NCBI GenBank assembly: GCA_018857735.1
Contig: JABMCL010001849.1
Location: 93,501 to 157,500, forward strand
Length of the DNA: 64,000 bases
Origin: Alviniconcha marisindica
Lineage: Eukaryota; Mollusca; Gastropoda; Provannidae
Reading direction: 5' to 3'
Of the stretch, positions 21,735-35,800 are shown piece after piece. Under the pieces are notes generated by a model. That model saw only the letters and a program-made list of their open reading frames with translations. It searched no databases and had not been told where the DNA came from. Within the stretch, counting starts at the first letter, position 1; each line of letters begins with the position of its first letter. The translations under genes and the position numbers were made by a program.

Positions 21735-24700
21735 CTGTCTGTCTGTGTGGCTGTTGCTCTTCATCTTTCTTTGTCTCAGTTTTATTTGTTTGCCTGTCTG
21801 TGTCATCTCTTCACCCTAATTTAACTGTTATGGTTGACTGGGCATAAAAACAAAACAAAAAAACTTCCTGTCTCATCTCTGAATATATAAGAATTTCAGT
21901 CTATTTTATTCCTTATTCCTCATGGGCCAATGTGTGAGTATGTGTACTTATTTTCATTATGTACCTGTGTAACCTTTTTTGGAAGGGGGAGGGTGGGTGT
22001 AATGGGGGTAATGAATGTATTTGCCATGTTTATTATTTTGTTGCAAGGTGTATGCTTTTCAACTCTCATGACAAATATGAGTCTTTGTCCAGATCAGTCT
22101 TTTCCCAGTCAGTGATCTTCGGCAATAACAAGGGGTTACTTCTTTATTTGTTTATTTGTTTCAGGTATCACAAATATGTTTCACGGCTGAGTCTTCTGTA
22201 TGGAAAAAGTCTGCGGGAGAAATTTCCAAAAAACTGTACGTATGCCTAATTATTTTGTTTACAATACATTATGTTTTATTTCTTGAACAATTAAAACAGC
22301 CATTTTGGCTGAAATTTGTTTGATGTTGTTTTTGACAGAGTTCTGTGGTGCTTACTCTTATAGGATCTTTTGATATGCACCTCTACAAGGTTGACTGGAC
22401 ATAAAACACCAACTTACTTACTTACACACCTGTACAAGCTCAGGTATTTACGAGTATTTTATTACAAATACTGTTTCAGTCTGGCTTTTTAAAAATTATG
22501 TATGTCAGAATATCAGCTGTACAGTCTTTTCATTTCTTTGTTTAACTGCTGTAAAACAAATTATAATGAAAAACATGTCATTTGAAAGTCAGATCTAAAT
22601 GCACAAAAGTTTTTATTTTAGTTTTTAAAGCTTTAAATAGGACAACACAAAACTTGTGCAATTTTTTTTAAGGTAAACTCCCTTTTTGAATGACAGACAG
22701 CTCTATCCAAAGCTGTCTTATTGACTGTGTGTGTGTGTATGTGTGTGTGTGTGTGTGTGCACATACATGCTCGCATGAGTTTGTTTTGACTGTGTTTTAG
22801 TTCTTTGCTTTGTAATTGTAGCGGGCTATGTGTTCCAGTTTGGAGAAATAACACCGAAAGAGTACATTATTATTATAGATGGTGATAAATAAAAAAATTG
22901 ACTGCTTGTCTGATTTCAGTTTTTACCCAACAGTGTTGTCCTGTTGAAATCAGCATTCTTGTTAACCTTTTCCATGTTAAGATCTGATTTCTGAACACTA
23001 GCAGTTAACTTTTTTTCTCAATTTTTCATGTGAAAATCATTTGTAGTCAGTCTGGTATTTGTGGGGCTTACCTCTTTGCTTTGTTTGTTTAGAACTATGT
23101 TTATTGTATATTTTGTTAATTTTTTTAGCCTTGTTTGTTTAGAACTGTGTTTATTTTATATTTTGTTACTGTTACATTTTTGTGCCTTGTTTGTTTAGAA
23201 TTGTGTTTGTTTTCTGTTCTGTTGCTATCACTACAGTCTGCGTAGCCAGCCTTGATGCTTCAGAAGGAGCCAGGTCACTTCTGACGGATATTTTTGTGCG
23301 GGGTGACGTTGGTGGGAACTTCTCCAAGAGTGACCAGCCTTGTCAGTGTCAAGCCACAGCACTTCCTTTGCTGGTCGAAAGTGGCCAAAATATGGGTCCG
23401 AGTCGAGACAGCGGTCAGGTGTCTGCCAATTCCACCCACAACAGCCAAATGGGCAGTTATTGCAGACCTCCTGCATCACAACCTGTGCAGTTGCAGGAGT
23501 CTGAGTCTCCCGGTGACACAGAGAGCGGTTCCAGGCCTGCTGTTCACAGGCAACACCTCTACATTGAAGACAACGTGAAAACCCAGAATCATTGTGGTGG
23601 GGATGCTGGGGCATCAGCCTCCATGCCAGTGGGTGACCAACAGAGCAAAGTCACGCTGGTGCCGTTGTGTTCTAGGGCCTCGGAACACAGCAGCACAGCA
23701 GCTGGAGCACGTGAGAGCATGAGTGAGGAATCAGAGGAAAAGGAAATGGAAGTTGGTGACCCAGGGCAGAGCATGATCAGAGACTCCGAGGGCAGCATGG
23801 ACACACCGAGGGACCTGTCTTATGAGGCTGATGTATCATCCTCAGGTAGCTGCTCCCTCCCCTGTGGACAACGACAATTTACAGATGCACCAGAGATGCC
23901 AGTGTCTGTGAGCATTTTGTCTACCACAAGTAGTTGTACACCGGAACATTCATCACAACATTTCCCAGTGAAAGACTCCGTAAAATCTCTTGATTCTGCC
24001 TTAGGGAGAAAGGCCTCCCAGTCGTCACAGTTCAGAGGAGAGGACAGAAGTACGAGTTCAGACACGTCTCCAGATGTTGTCAGTCCCAGCCAGTCTAACG
24101 GGACTGTTGTTACTCCTCCCACATTTGTCTCGTCACAGCAGACTGATGTTGAGATAACAAGTGCCGCGTTAAGCCAAGAGGGAAGTCTGCTGCAGGCCAA
24201 GCAGCCCGAGACCCCCAACCCGGCTGCTGCCACACAGGCAGCAAAGGATGGAAGAACACCCATGCAGATTATGCTTGCAGACAGCTCCTCGTCTGTGACC
24301 CAGGAGTGGACGTCCTCTCTCCGATCGCCCATGGACATCCTCCTCGTGGACAGCCCTTCGGTGTGCAGGACCAGCTCCAAATCCTCGTCCTCTTTTGCCA
24401 TCTCCGATCCCAGCTGCGGGTCAGGCTTTGTTGCCCGTTCTCCCCTGCTGGACCACTCCAGCTTTTACGCTGATGGCAGTTTGAGGGACAGGACCATGGC
24501 TAACCTAGACATGGTAGGCCAGACTCCAAAAGCTGCACAGTTTGAGGGTGAAGACACTCACCAGTCTGTGCCCACAGCCTCTGGGTCAGTGGACGGAAAG
24601 GTCAGCGGGGAAGCTTGGCAGAAAGATGCTGCATCTGCTGGCAGAGAGCTGAGAGAAGTTGGGGCATTCACACTGGGCGCTGAGAGAGGAGCATCGACTT

Positions 24701-26647
24701 CTCTCGGTCCCCAGAAACCTGCCTCGGCAACATGTTGTGAAGAAGGCGAGAACTCAGGGACGGAAGCAGTCGGGAGAGGAGCATCAGCAGAGTTGCCTGT
24801 CCTGCCGGGGCTGCAGACTGAAGTGCTGCCCTTGCTTCAGCAGCTGCTTCACAACCACAGGTCAGTCGTTGGCACTCTGCGCTTGCTGTGCAACTCTGCG
24901 CTTGCTGCACAACGCTGCTTTTGCTGTGCATTGCTTTGCCCTGTACGCTCTGTCTAAACCAGGAGTCTGTTTTCTTCATGAATTTACTGATTTAGGATGT
25001 AAGTAGCTAGCTAGTTTAGTTGTTTTCCCCCATGTTTTTTATTTGTGTGGGTTTGGTTGTTTTGTTTTTGTTTATTTATTAATTAAACAGATCATCACAT
25101 GGGTACTTTTTATGGAGTATTTTGGGGATTTCTGATTTGCAAGAGAAGGAGCTTTTTTAATTTAAATTTATTTTTTTGCTGATGGAGTTGCATAGATTTT
25201 AGGTGTTCAGTATTGGCAAAATGTTGGAAAAGCACTTCTTCTTTTTTTTTTGAAGATGCAAACATTGGGCTTTGCTGATTCAACACTGGCAGTCAAAATT
25301 TCAAACAAAAATAGCTGGGCCATTAAGGAACTTAGTATGGTTTCAAAACCTGTACTGAATTTGTCAGTCAAGTCAATTGCTTTGCACAAGGGACTTATTC
25401 TAAAATGTACAAACTCACTTATGAAAATTATTTTATGGACTATCATTGTTTTGTCCACCTGATTTTTGCTTGAAGCAGCATCGCATTGTTCTTGTCAGCT
25501 GGAGTCTCCTGTGACTGTGATCAGATCAGTAGTTCACTACCATGACTGAATTTATCTGTTAGGTGACCATTGATGCTCATTTTTTATCTATTATATGTAT
25601 TCTGTCTCTCCCTCACAGCCAACTTGAATAAGGTGGCAGAATTTTCTCTGAGATGGCAGCTGTGTCATTTAAACACAAGAACTGAAGATGCAGCTCTTGT
25701 TGGTGTTCATCTTGATAATCAATGTGTGATAAGCACCACATGACACTGTACACAAAAGAAAGACACCTGTGAAAACCTGAACAGGTCAAACTAGTCCAGC
25801 AGGTGTGCCCACTGTGGCATGGGATGTTTATGTAACATGATTCCTCTATGCTGGCTTGTTTCAGAAACTGCAGGCACTGGGCTTTGCTGACTCGCCATTG
25901 CCAGAGCTTGCTGGACACAAGAATAACCAGGCCACTGAACCAGGCAGCTTGCCCAAGTTCTGACAAGAAAAACAACCCTGTGTCAGGTTTGCTTTAATAC
26001 ATGGTTTGTTTACAAGATCAGATAGAGCACACAAAAGTTAAAAAACAAAACAACTTATTTCAGTTTTACAATATAATCATGTGCAAACGTTCAGTGAAAG
26101 CACTCTTTTCAAGCAACAAACACATAATGGCACTGACAAGTAAGTAACTTGGTGTTTTACTCCCAGTCAACCAGTGCAGTTGTATCAGGGCAATGACACT
26201 GACAAATGATGATAGGAATGAAATTTAATCTACTTAGCTTTGAGTTGGTGGAGAAGTTTTAAAAAATAAAATCATTTAAGGCTTATTTAGATTGAAAAAT
26301 ATTTAGAAGTTTTTTTTAATGTATTATTTGTAATAGAAAATACTTTCGACCACTGGATTATGAGGAGGGGACAAAAAGGAAAAGCTTGTGAAGGTGAGGA
26401 GTTGAACATGTAAAAATAATGGAGAATTCACATGCTGTTTTCATGGATCAAGTCTTGTCATTGGCAGCAGAGAAAAGTGGGGGGAAATTTAGGTAACACT
26501 GTCAAGCATGGTGTATATATATATGTGTGTGCGTGCATGTGTGTGTGCGTGCGTGTGTGTGTGTGCGTGCGGTGTGTGTGTGTGAGAGAGAGAGAGAGAT
26601 GGTGTATATATATATATATGTGTGTGCGTGCATGTGTGTGTGCATGC

Positions 26648-26685
<38 letters not shown>

Positions 26686-29654
26686 ACTTTTGTGGTTGTG
26701 GTGGTGTTTTTCATTTTACTCCATGATGAATTTGCATACGTATGAACTGTGTGTTTATGTATGTGAGCATGGGGGGGGGGGGGGGGGGGGGGGAGTATGT
26801 CATTGATGAATCAGTTCAAAGGTTGCCCCAGACATTTATGTTAAACCGGACAGAATCAACAAACATCAGTTGGGATTTGTTGATTGCTGTAATGCATCGA
26901 TCCTGTGGGTGATGTTAGGGTGTGGTGTGTGAGGCTGTTTTCGTTGGATAGCTTCATGCAGGGCTGCAGTCTCTTTACAGCAGGCGGTGACATGGGCAAA
27001 CCAGGGAGCGGCAGACTGCTGCCCAGGAGCAGGGCCCGAAAGTCCCCCACCACAACTAAGCTTCTGGAGGACCACATTTCTCACAGCAGGGTACCTTTCC
27101 TCCTGCCGTTCGCTTCTTTCTGTCTTTCTGTGGTTTCTTCTTTTGCTGTTCACTTCTTTCTGTCTTTCTGTGGTTTCTTCTTTGCTGTTCACTTCTTTCT
27201 GTCTTTCTGTGGTTTCTTCTTTGCTGTTCACTTCTTTCTGTCTTTCTGTGGTTTCTTCTTTTGCCGTTCACTGCTTTCTGTCTTTCTGTGGTTTGTTTCT
27301 TTTTTGTCTGCATAGCTTCTTGGTTCTTCAGTGGGTTTTATATTACCCTGTCTTTGTACAGCGAAACTGCTAACAAAAACTATTCCCCCTCCCACTCCTC
27401 TGACCCTCCTTAAACAGAGAAACTGAAGAAGGGTTAAAGGTTAGGGTTCAGGGTTCATTTACAAACGCTACAAAAAAATAAAAATAGGCTTAAAGGGGGC
27501 AGTGCTAAAAGGGAGTTAGTCTCACTCTTAGACAAGGGGGTGTAACTGTGTGTGTTTTAATAAGTGGTTTCGCTGTACATGTATACAGATTGCTTACGTT
27601 CTGATGTAAGGTGAGACCAGTCACTGGCTGTTTCTGTGGCAGGTGTTTGTGTGTGTTGTGAGGTGAAGTGAGACCAGTCACTGGGTGTTTGTGTGCCTTG
27701 TGATGTAAGGTGAGACCAGACACTGGGTGTTTGTGTGTGTTGTGATGTAAGGTGAGGCCAGTCACTGGGTGTTTGTGTGCCTTGTGATGTAAGGTGAGAC
27801 CAGACACTGGGTGTTTGTGTGTGTTGTGATGTAAGGTGAGGCCAGTCACTGGGTGTTTGCATGCATTGTGATGTAAGGTGAGGCCAGTCACTGGGTGTTT
27901 GTGTGTGTTGTGATGTAAGGTGAGACCAGACACTGGGTGTTTGTGTGTGTTGTGATGTAAGGTGAGGCCAGTCACTGGGTGTTTGCATGCATTGTGATGT
28001 AAGGTGAGACCAGTACAATGGGTGTTGTGTGCTGTATGTAAGGTGAGACAGTCACTGGGTGTTTGTGTGCCTTGTGATGTAAGGTGAGACCAGTCACTGG
28101 GTGTTTGTGTGTGTTGTAAGGTGAGACAGTCACTGGTGTTTTGCTGTGATGTAAGGTACAGTATTGTTGAGCTTGTGATGTAAGGTGAGACCAGTCACTG
28201 GGTGTTTCTGTGGCAGGTGTTTGTGTGTTGTGATGTAAGGTGAGACCAGTCACTGGGTGTTTGTGTGTTGTGATGTAAGGTGAGACAGTCACTGGGTGTT
28301 TGTGTGCTGTTGTGATGTAAGGTGAGGCCAGTCACTGGGTGTTTGCATGCATTGTGATGTAAGGTGAGACCAGTCACTGGGTGTTTGTGTGTTTGTGATG
28401 TAAGGTGAGACCAGTCACTGGGTGTTTGTGTGCCTTGTGATGTAAGGTGAGACCAGCACTGGGTGTTTTGTGTGTTTTTGTAAGGTGAGTCAGTCACTAG
28501 GGTGTTTGCATGCATTGTGATGTAAGGTGAGACCAGTCACTGGGTGTTTGTGTGTGTTGTAAGGTGAGATCAGTCACTGGGTGTTTGTGTGCCTTGTGAT
28601 GTAAGGTGAGACCAGTCACTGGGTGTTTGTGTGTGTTGTGATGTAAGGTGAGACCAGTCACTGGGTGTTTGTGTGCCTTGTGATGTAAGGTGAGACAGTC
28701 ACTGGGTGTTTCTGTGGCAGGTGTTTGTGTGAGTTGTGATGTAAGGTGAGACAGTCACTGGGTGTTTCTGTGGCAGGTGTTTGTGTGAGTTGTGATGTAA
28801 GGTGAGACAGTCACTGGGTGTTTCTGTGGCAGGTGTTTGTGTGAGTTGTGATGTAAGGTGAGACAGTCACTGGGTGTTTCTGTGGCAGGTGTTTGTGTGA
28901 GTTGTGATGTAAGGTGAGACAGTCACTGGGTGTTTCTGTGGCAGGTGTTTGTGTGTGTTGTGATTAAGGTGAGACTGTCACCGGCTGTTTCTGTGACAGG
29001 TGTTTGGCTTCCTGAAGGCAGTGGTGAAGTGCACTGTTCCACCACAGCTGTTGGGGCCCTCCGCTAACATGGCTCTCTTCCTCAAAAGTAAGTGGCTTGT
29101 GGTTCTTTGCAGTTTAATGCCTTCTGTCATTTTCATTTGTCTCTCTTTCTCAATATCTAGTAAATTCCTTAGTAGTGGTATGAATTTATCAGATATTCTA
29201 CAGCCTTATCTGCTGGTTATATCCTTAAAAATACATTTATAATTGAGTGTGATGTATATGTGCGTCTGGCACTGTATACACCTAGTTTGTGCAGAAGTTT
29301 TTTATGTTTTATGAATACATATTCACTCATTTATCCATGCTTCAGATATATATATATCAATGATGCCTGTACATTTTTGTTTTAATTATAACTCAACAGT
29401 AGCTTAGCAAGGACTAGTTGTTAGGTTTTGACTAAACCTAAACTACAATCCTTGTAAAATAAAGTTTTTCAAGTTTGAGTTCTCTTGCTCACTCTTGTCC
29501 ATCCTTTTTCCTGTATCAGATTTGTACAGGACTTGCCTCACACAGTTTGACAATTGATGGATCAAATTGTGGTCAACAATTGAATTATATATCCATACGG
29601 TGATACACAGACATAAACACATGTATGCATGCATGTGCACGCACACACACACAC

Positions 29655-29697
<43 letters not shown>

Positions 29698-32169
29698 CTC
29701 CTCCTCCCCCCCTCCCCCCCCCCCCACACACACACTCACACACTCTCTCTCTGTGTTGCTTTTAACCTGCATGTAAACTTTTTTATTTCCAGACGTTAAA
29801 ACATTGGTGTCTGCTGGAAAGTTTGAGAAACTGTGCTTGGGGCAACTGATGAGAGGAATAAAGGTTTGACTTGTTGTTAATTTACTGTTAGTTAGTGTTG
29901 ACAGGACACAGGTTTAGTTTAGTTAACTCACATTTCCATGCCAGGGCACACCTGGAGCCACATGCTTGGTTCACTGCAGTCTGCAGTTGGCTAAGACAAA
30001 GTACAGGGGAGAGGGTGGGACCATAAGGAAACCAATCACCTGAAGATGATACGGATAAAGGGTAATCAGAACGTCACAATTAGCATTGTGTGCAAAAGAC
30101 CTGAAGAGTAGGCACCATGTAACATTGTGTGCAAAAGACCTGAAGAGCAGGCACCATGTAACATTGTGTGCAAAAGACCTGATGAGCAGGCACCATGTAA
30201 CATTGTGTGCAAAAGACCTGAAGAGTAGGCACCATGTTTTCATTGCAAGCTATGACACAGCAATGGAGCAAAAGGCTGGTGAATTCCAGCCAAGCCTTCC
30301 ACATCCAGTGAAACAAAGTAACCATCATCTGAATGCTGAATCAGACTCAAATAATAATAATAAAAGTATTTATAAACACAATATCTTGTCCATAGAGACT
30401 ATTTTATTTCTCAGCACAGACACATACATCTGAGCGCATACCAATCATTGTGCAGTACATCCATATGGTGGTCAGATGAAAAACTTGTGGGGAAAGACAT
30501 GGGGCTTGGAGTTGTGTGCAGAACCCCCTGTTTCACCAGTCAACACAGTACTACATTGTGGTCAGGTCAAAAGCTTGTGAAGAAAGAAGTGGGGGTTAGA
30601 GCTCAGTGTGGAACCCTCTGTTGAGTGTCGGCTGCTGTGTTTGATGTTTGTGAGGTGGTTGAACTGTGCAGGTGAGGGAGTGTGTGTGGCTGAGGGGTGT
30701 GGCATGCCACAAGGAGAGAGAACACCGGATGGCACAGCTGCTGTGGTGGCTGGTCAACTCCTTCCTTTTCTCTGTCATCACAGTACGTTGGTTGCTTTGC
30801 TTGTACAGCTTATCACTGTGTTGTTGTTGTGTGTGTGTGTGAGTATGTGTGTTTGTGAGTGATGTGTATGCATGTGCGTGTGTGTATGAGAGAGAGAGAG
30901 AGAGTATATGTGTGTGTGCAGTCTGTTGCTTTTGAAGTAGTTTCAGTCAGCTAAAACAGAAAGGAAAAATAATACATGTAGTGCTTATTTATACAGCACC
31001 AATAAGCACCAATCCTGCATATGATGCTTATTTTTACAGCACAATCCTTAGGTTCTCTGCCCGCCTTATAAAGAACAACCACTGTACAACAGCTTTCCAT
31101 ATTTATGTGTGCATGCTCAGTGCATGTGTGTAGATGTTGATCCGCTTTAAAAGTGAATAAATGAAAATTAAAAAACAACTTGTGGTAGCAATACATGGTA
31201 ACAAAACAAATTCTGTTTTTGTGTGTATTTTCAACTGCTGCCTTTTGTTTGTCAGGCTTTTTTCTACCTGACAGATGCAAGCACCTTCAGGAACCGAGTG
31301 TTGTACTACAGGAAACAGACATGGCTCAGACTCCAGACCGAAGCAATGCACGGTAGTACATGTACACTGATATACCAAGAGTGAGATGGCAAGACAATAA
31401 TAATAAGTAGTATTTTTACAATGCTTTGTCTCAAGGGAGCTCTGCAAGGTAGTACATGTACACTAATATACCAAGAGTGAGATGACAATAATAGTGAGTA
31501 GTTGTAGTAGTTGTACAGTGCTTTGTCTCAAGGGAGCTCTGCAAGGTAGTACATGTACTCTAATATACCAAGAGTGAGATGACAGTAATAGTGAGTCGTT
31601 GTACAGTGCTTTGTCTCAAGGGAGCTCTGCAAGGTAGTACATGTACACTAATATACCAAGGGTGAGATGACAATAATAGTGAGTAGTTGTAGTAGTTGTA
31701 CAGTGCTTTGTCTCAAGGGAGCTCTGCAAGGTAGTACATGTACTCTAATATACCAAGAGTGAGATGACAGTAATAGTGAGTAGTTGTACAGTGCTTTGTC
31801 TCAAGGGAGCTCTGCAAGGTAGTACATGTACACTAATATACCAAGAGTGAGATGACAGTAATAGTGAGTAGTTGTACAGTGCTTTGTCTCAAGGGAGCTC
31901 TGCAAGGTAGTACATGTACACTAATATACTGAGAGTGAGATGACAAGACGATAATAATAATAATAATGATGAGTCATGCAGTGTCTGGTCTCAGGGGAGC
32001 TCTTAGTGCTTTATGGAGTATGTACACTTGTGTATGTTTGTGCATATGCACACACACACACACACATGCAGACACATGCTTGCATACACTTACACACATA
32101 CCAAATACAGGCACATATACACATGCACGTACACAACACTGCACACACGCACATGCACACACAGTACAT

Positions 32170-32229
<60 letters not shown>

Positions 32230-32232
32230 CAT

Positions 32233-32276
<44 letters not shown>

Positions 32277-32785
32277 CATAGTGGTGGGGTGATTCTGTAG
32301 AAGCTGTTTAGGTCAGCAGTCACGGTCTTTCACCTTGCTTTCTTCAGCGTGATCTGGCTGTCTTGTTAAGTACTTCCTTCTGATGACATAGAAACTGTTC
32401 ACAGGGCAGGCATAAAAGGGTCTACATCACTTGCATGATCCGTGTTAGACCAGCCCTGAAAACTGAAACACACACACCTGGTCTGCCCCCACCTCCTATC
32501 CTTGTGTATTATTTCTGTTTCCAGATTTCAGACAAAGAACTAAGCTGCAGAACATCTCTGAGGTAATGTTTAATACGAATAATGTACATTTATCATGTGC
32601 TCATCAACGTTCTGAGTGCTCACATGATACATGTTAACATAAACACGATATGCTATCCACACGCAGAGCACAGTCCTACTAATGCAATATACATTAAAGT
32701 ATTATATGAAGCAAAAAACGTAAATGCAATGAATTCAAACAGTTTATACATACATGACACTAATCTGCACACCACACACACAATA

Positions 32786-32868
<83 letters not shown>

Positions 32869-35800
32869 CTGATGAAAGTCTTAGTAATGACAATAATATG
32901 AGGGAGGATTTATGCATTTGTTTCACTCTGGTAACTTTTCTCCCCAAACCCGCTTTAAATGGGAAAAGTGATGAGCCATGGACAGTGAATCAGACTTTTT
33001 ACTTGTGATTTGATGAATTTTCTTTTGCTCTGATAAGACTTCCACAGCTGATTGGGTGTTAAATACCAGGTAACTAACAATGTGATGTTACCTGAATTGA
33101 GTGTTGAATACCAGGTAACTAACCATGTGATGTTATCTTACTGGGCATTAAATGCCAGGAAACTAACCATGTGATGTTTTCTGAATTGGATGTTGAACGC
33201 CGGGTAACTAACCATGTGATGGTATGTGAACTGGGTGTAAAATACCAGGTAACTAACCATGCATTATGTGAACTGGGTGTTAAATACCAGGTAACTAACC
33301 ATGCGATGTTATGTGAATTGGGTGGGGATTACTAACCATGGGACATTGTCTGAGTCTCTGGCTGCACTGTTGTTGTTTTGCACCGTGTGCACAGACCACG
33401 GTCAAGGAATGGCTGGCCTCTGGTCAGACTCTGGGTGTCTCCGTTCTGCGGTTCCTGCCCAAGGCCAGGTCGCTGCGACCCATTGTCAACATGAGCAGTA
33501 AGCCCAGAAGCAACTCACAGCAGGTAATAACTTAATAAGCAACAGTTTTAGCTCACATGAATATTGGATACAATGACTGATGTCTTCTTCTTCTTCTGTG
33601 TAGTGTCCTACTTCAACACTGAAGACTGACTCTTTCAGTGCACGCTGAGTTATTTTGGTGTTTCAATAATCCACCGAACTTTGACATAGACTACAGGATC
33701 TTTAGCATGCGTATGTGATCTTGTTGCATGCGTATACACACAGGGAGACCTCAGTCTATAGTCTCATCCAAAGGATTTTTGTAGAGTCTGTACAGAATTT
33801 GACCCTGAGAAATCTCAGGGCAGACGCAAAGCCTAGCACGTAATGATCACCCATCCACATGGTGACCATGCTCAGTCGTGCTTAACTTGGCTGCTGAGAG
33901 CTAATGCTGTCCATCCACTCTCCTTACCATAAGGTGCTTTTGGTGGTTGGTCTGACACTGATCATGCAGGTGGTGGAGACCCTTTAAGACTGCGCTATCT
34001 GCCCCCACCCGCACCCCACCCCAAAAGGGGTTTATGCAGTGATCATACTGGCATTTCTTCAGACACTGTTTAGAAAGATTTGCAATATTATTTAATTTTT
34101 TTCTGGTTCATCACCCACATTAAATGCACCAAACAACAGCTGTACATGTTCACTGAGTTAAAATCTTCAACAATAAGCTGAATTTCATGTGAAGAAGTAT
34201 GTGTCGCACAAATTCTACTGTGCTTTTTTGAAAATACATTTTGGACTGGTTTTTGGTTTTGTTTCAGCAAAAGTCCATTAACAAGCAGTTGATGAAGTTG
34301 TTTCAAGCCCTGACTTTTGAAAAGGTATAAGTATGTATTAGTTTTAAAGTGCACATGTGAGCATACTACATGTTATTTCAGATGATGAATCAGACTGTTG
34401 CTTATGACACAAGCACTAATGCACACCCATACACACACATGCATATATATATATGCATGCACACACCACATGCATACATGCATGCACGCACGCACACATG
34501 CACACAGGCATGCACACACCACCCATGTATGCATACACATTGGAGGGGGGGAGGGGGACTACAGCTAAACTAACACATTCTTTAAGTCCCAAAATAGACC
34601 CAGTGCTGCCAGAAATGACTTGCAGAACTTGTGTATTGTTTAAGTCTAAGCCCCAAGTTTGCCCAGTGTCACCAAGTGTGGTAACTCAGGTGAGTAGCCT
34701 GTTGTTCATGTTGCACAGCAGATGCTGACAGTTGTCACTCATTTACTATCATGGTTGACAGACACTGGATGGCAGCATCAGCGGTTGCTCTGTGTTCGGC
34801 ACTGATGACATCTACCTCCGGCTGAGACAGTTCAAGGCAGACAGAGCCTCACGTCAGGACCATAGGTATGTCAGACACAGTTCAAGGCAGACAGAGCCTC
34901 ACGTCAGGACCATAGGTATGTCAGATACAGTTCAAGGCAGAGCCTCTCATCAGGACCATGGGTATGTCAGACACAGTTCAAGGCAGACAGAGCCTCACGT
35001 CAGGATCATAGGTATTGATTGACGATCGCTTATATAGCGCTATTCTCTGCTCTCTTGAGCAGACTCACTGTGCTCGCATGTAATTCTACATGAGTGACTA
35101 GCTTTTTATAGCGCGTTTGTTTTTGTTTTTAATATCCACCGAAGTGGTGTATTTACAGCGCTGGCATGGCTGGTGCCACATGAAACTGCTGCTGTCTCGG
35201 CGTAAGGTCTGTGTACACCGTACAACCATGCTCCATGTCACTTCATGCAAAGCCACATACGTAAGGTGCATGCGTGTTTAGCTGTAACCTGCCACCTGCA
35301 CTTTTGGCAGAATGACTGGGATCTTTTACGTGCTACTGCGGTAACACGGGGGTGGAACGGATACCGAAATAAGAGTCGGCACAGAAAGTCGACCCTGGAG
35401 AAGAAAATTCTCCCGCCGCTCCTGCAGGGATTCGAACCCGTGACCTTTCAATCAAGAGTCCGGTGCTCTAACCACTGAGCTATCCCCGCCCCTGGTATGC
35501 CAGACACAGTTCAAGGCAGAGCCTCTCATCAGGATTATAGGTATGTCAGACACAGTTCAAGGCAGAGCCTCTCGTCAGGACCATAGGTATGTCAGACACA
35601 GTTCTAGGCAGAGCCTCTCATCAGGACCATATGTACGTCAGACACAGTTCAAGGCAGAGCCTCTCGTCAGGACCATAGGTATGTCAGACACAGTTCAAGG
35701 CAGAGCCTCTCGTCAGGGCCATAGGTACGTCAGACACAGTTCAAGGCAGACAGAGCCTCTTGTCAGGACAGGTATGTGAGACACAGTTCAAGGCAGACAG

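Noticed and set aside
23820..24401. 193-residue minus-strand open frame
   Set aside because: Shadow of the long TERT exon 9 on the opposite strand; no family resemblance.
33050..33345. Array with CCAG|GTAACT as copies of the exon 15 donor
   Set aside because: The exon 15 end (TCTGAG|GTAATG) does not match the unit, and the array lies nearly 500 bp away.
35420..35490. tRNA-Lys gene on the minus strand
   Set aside because: A and B boxes are good, but the acceptor stem does not close and the sequence continues into a repeat body with target duplication; it is a SINE head.
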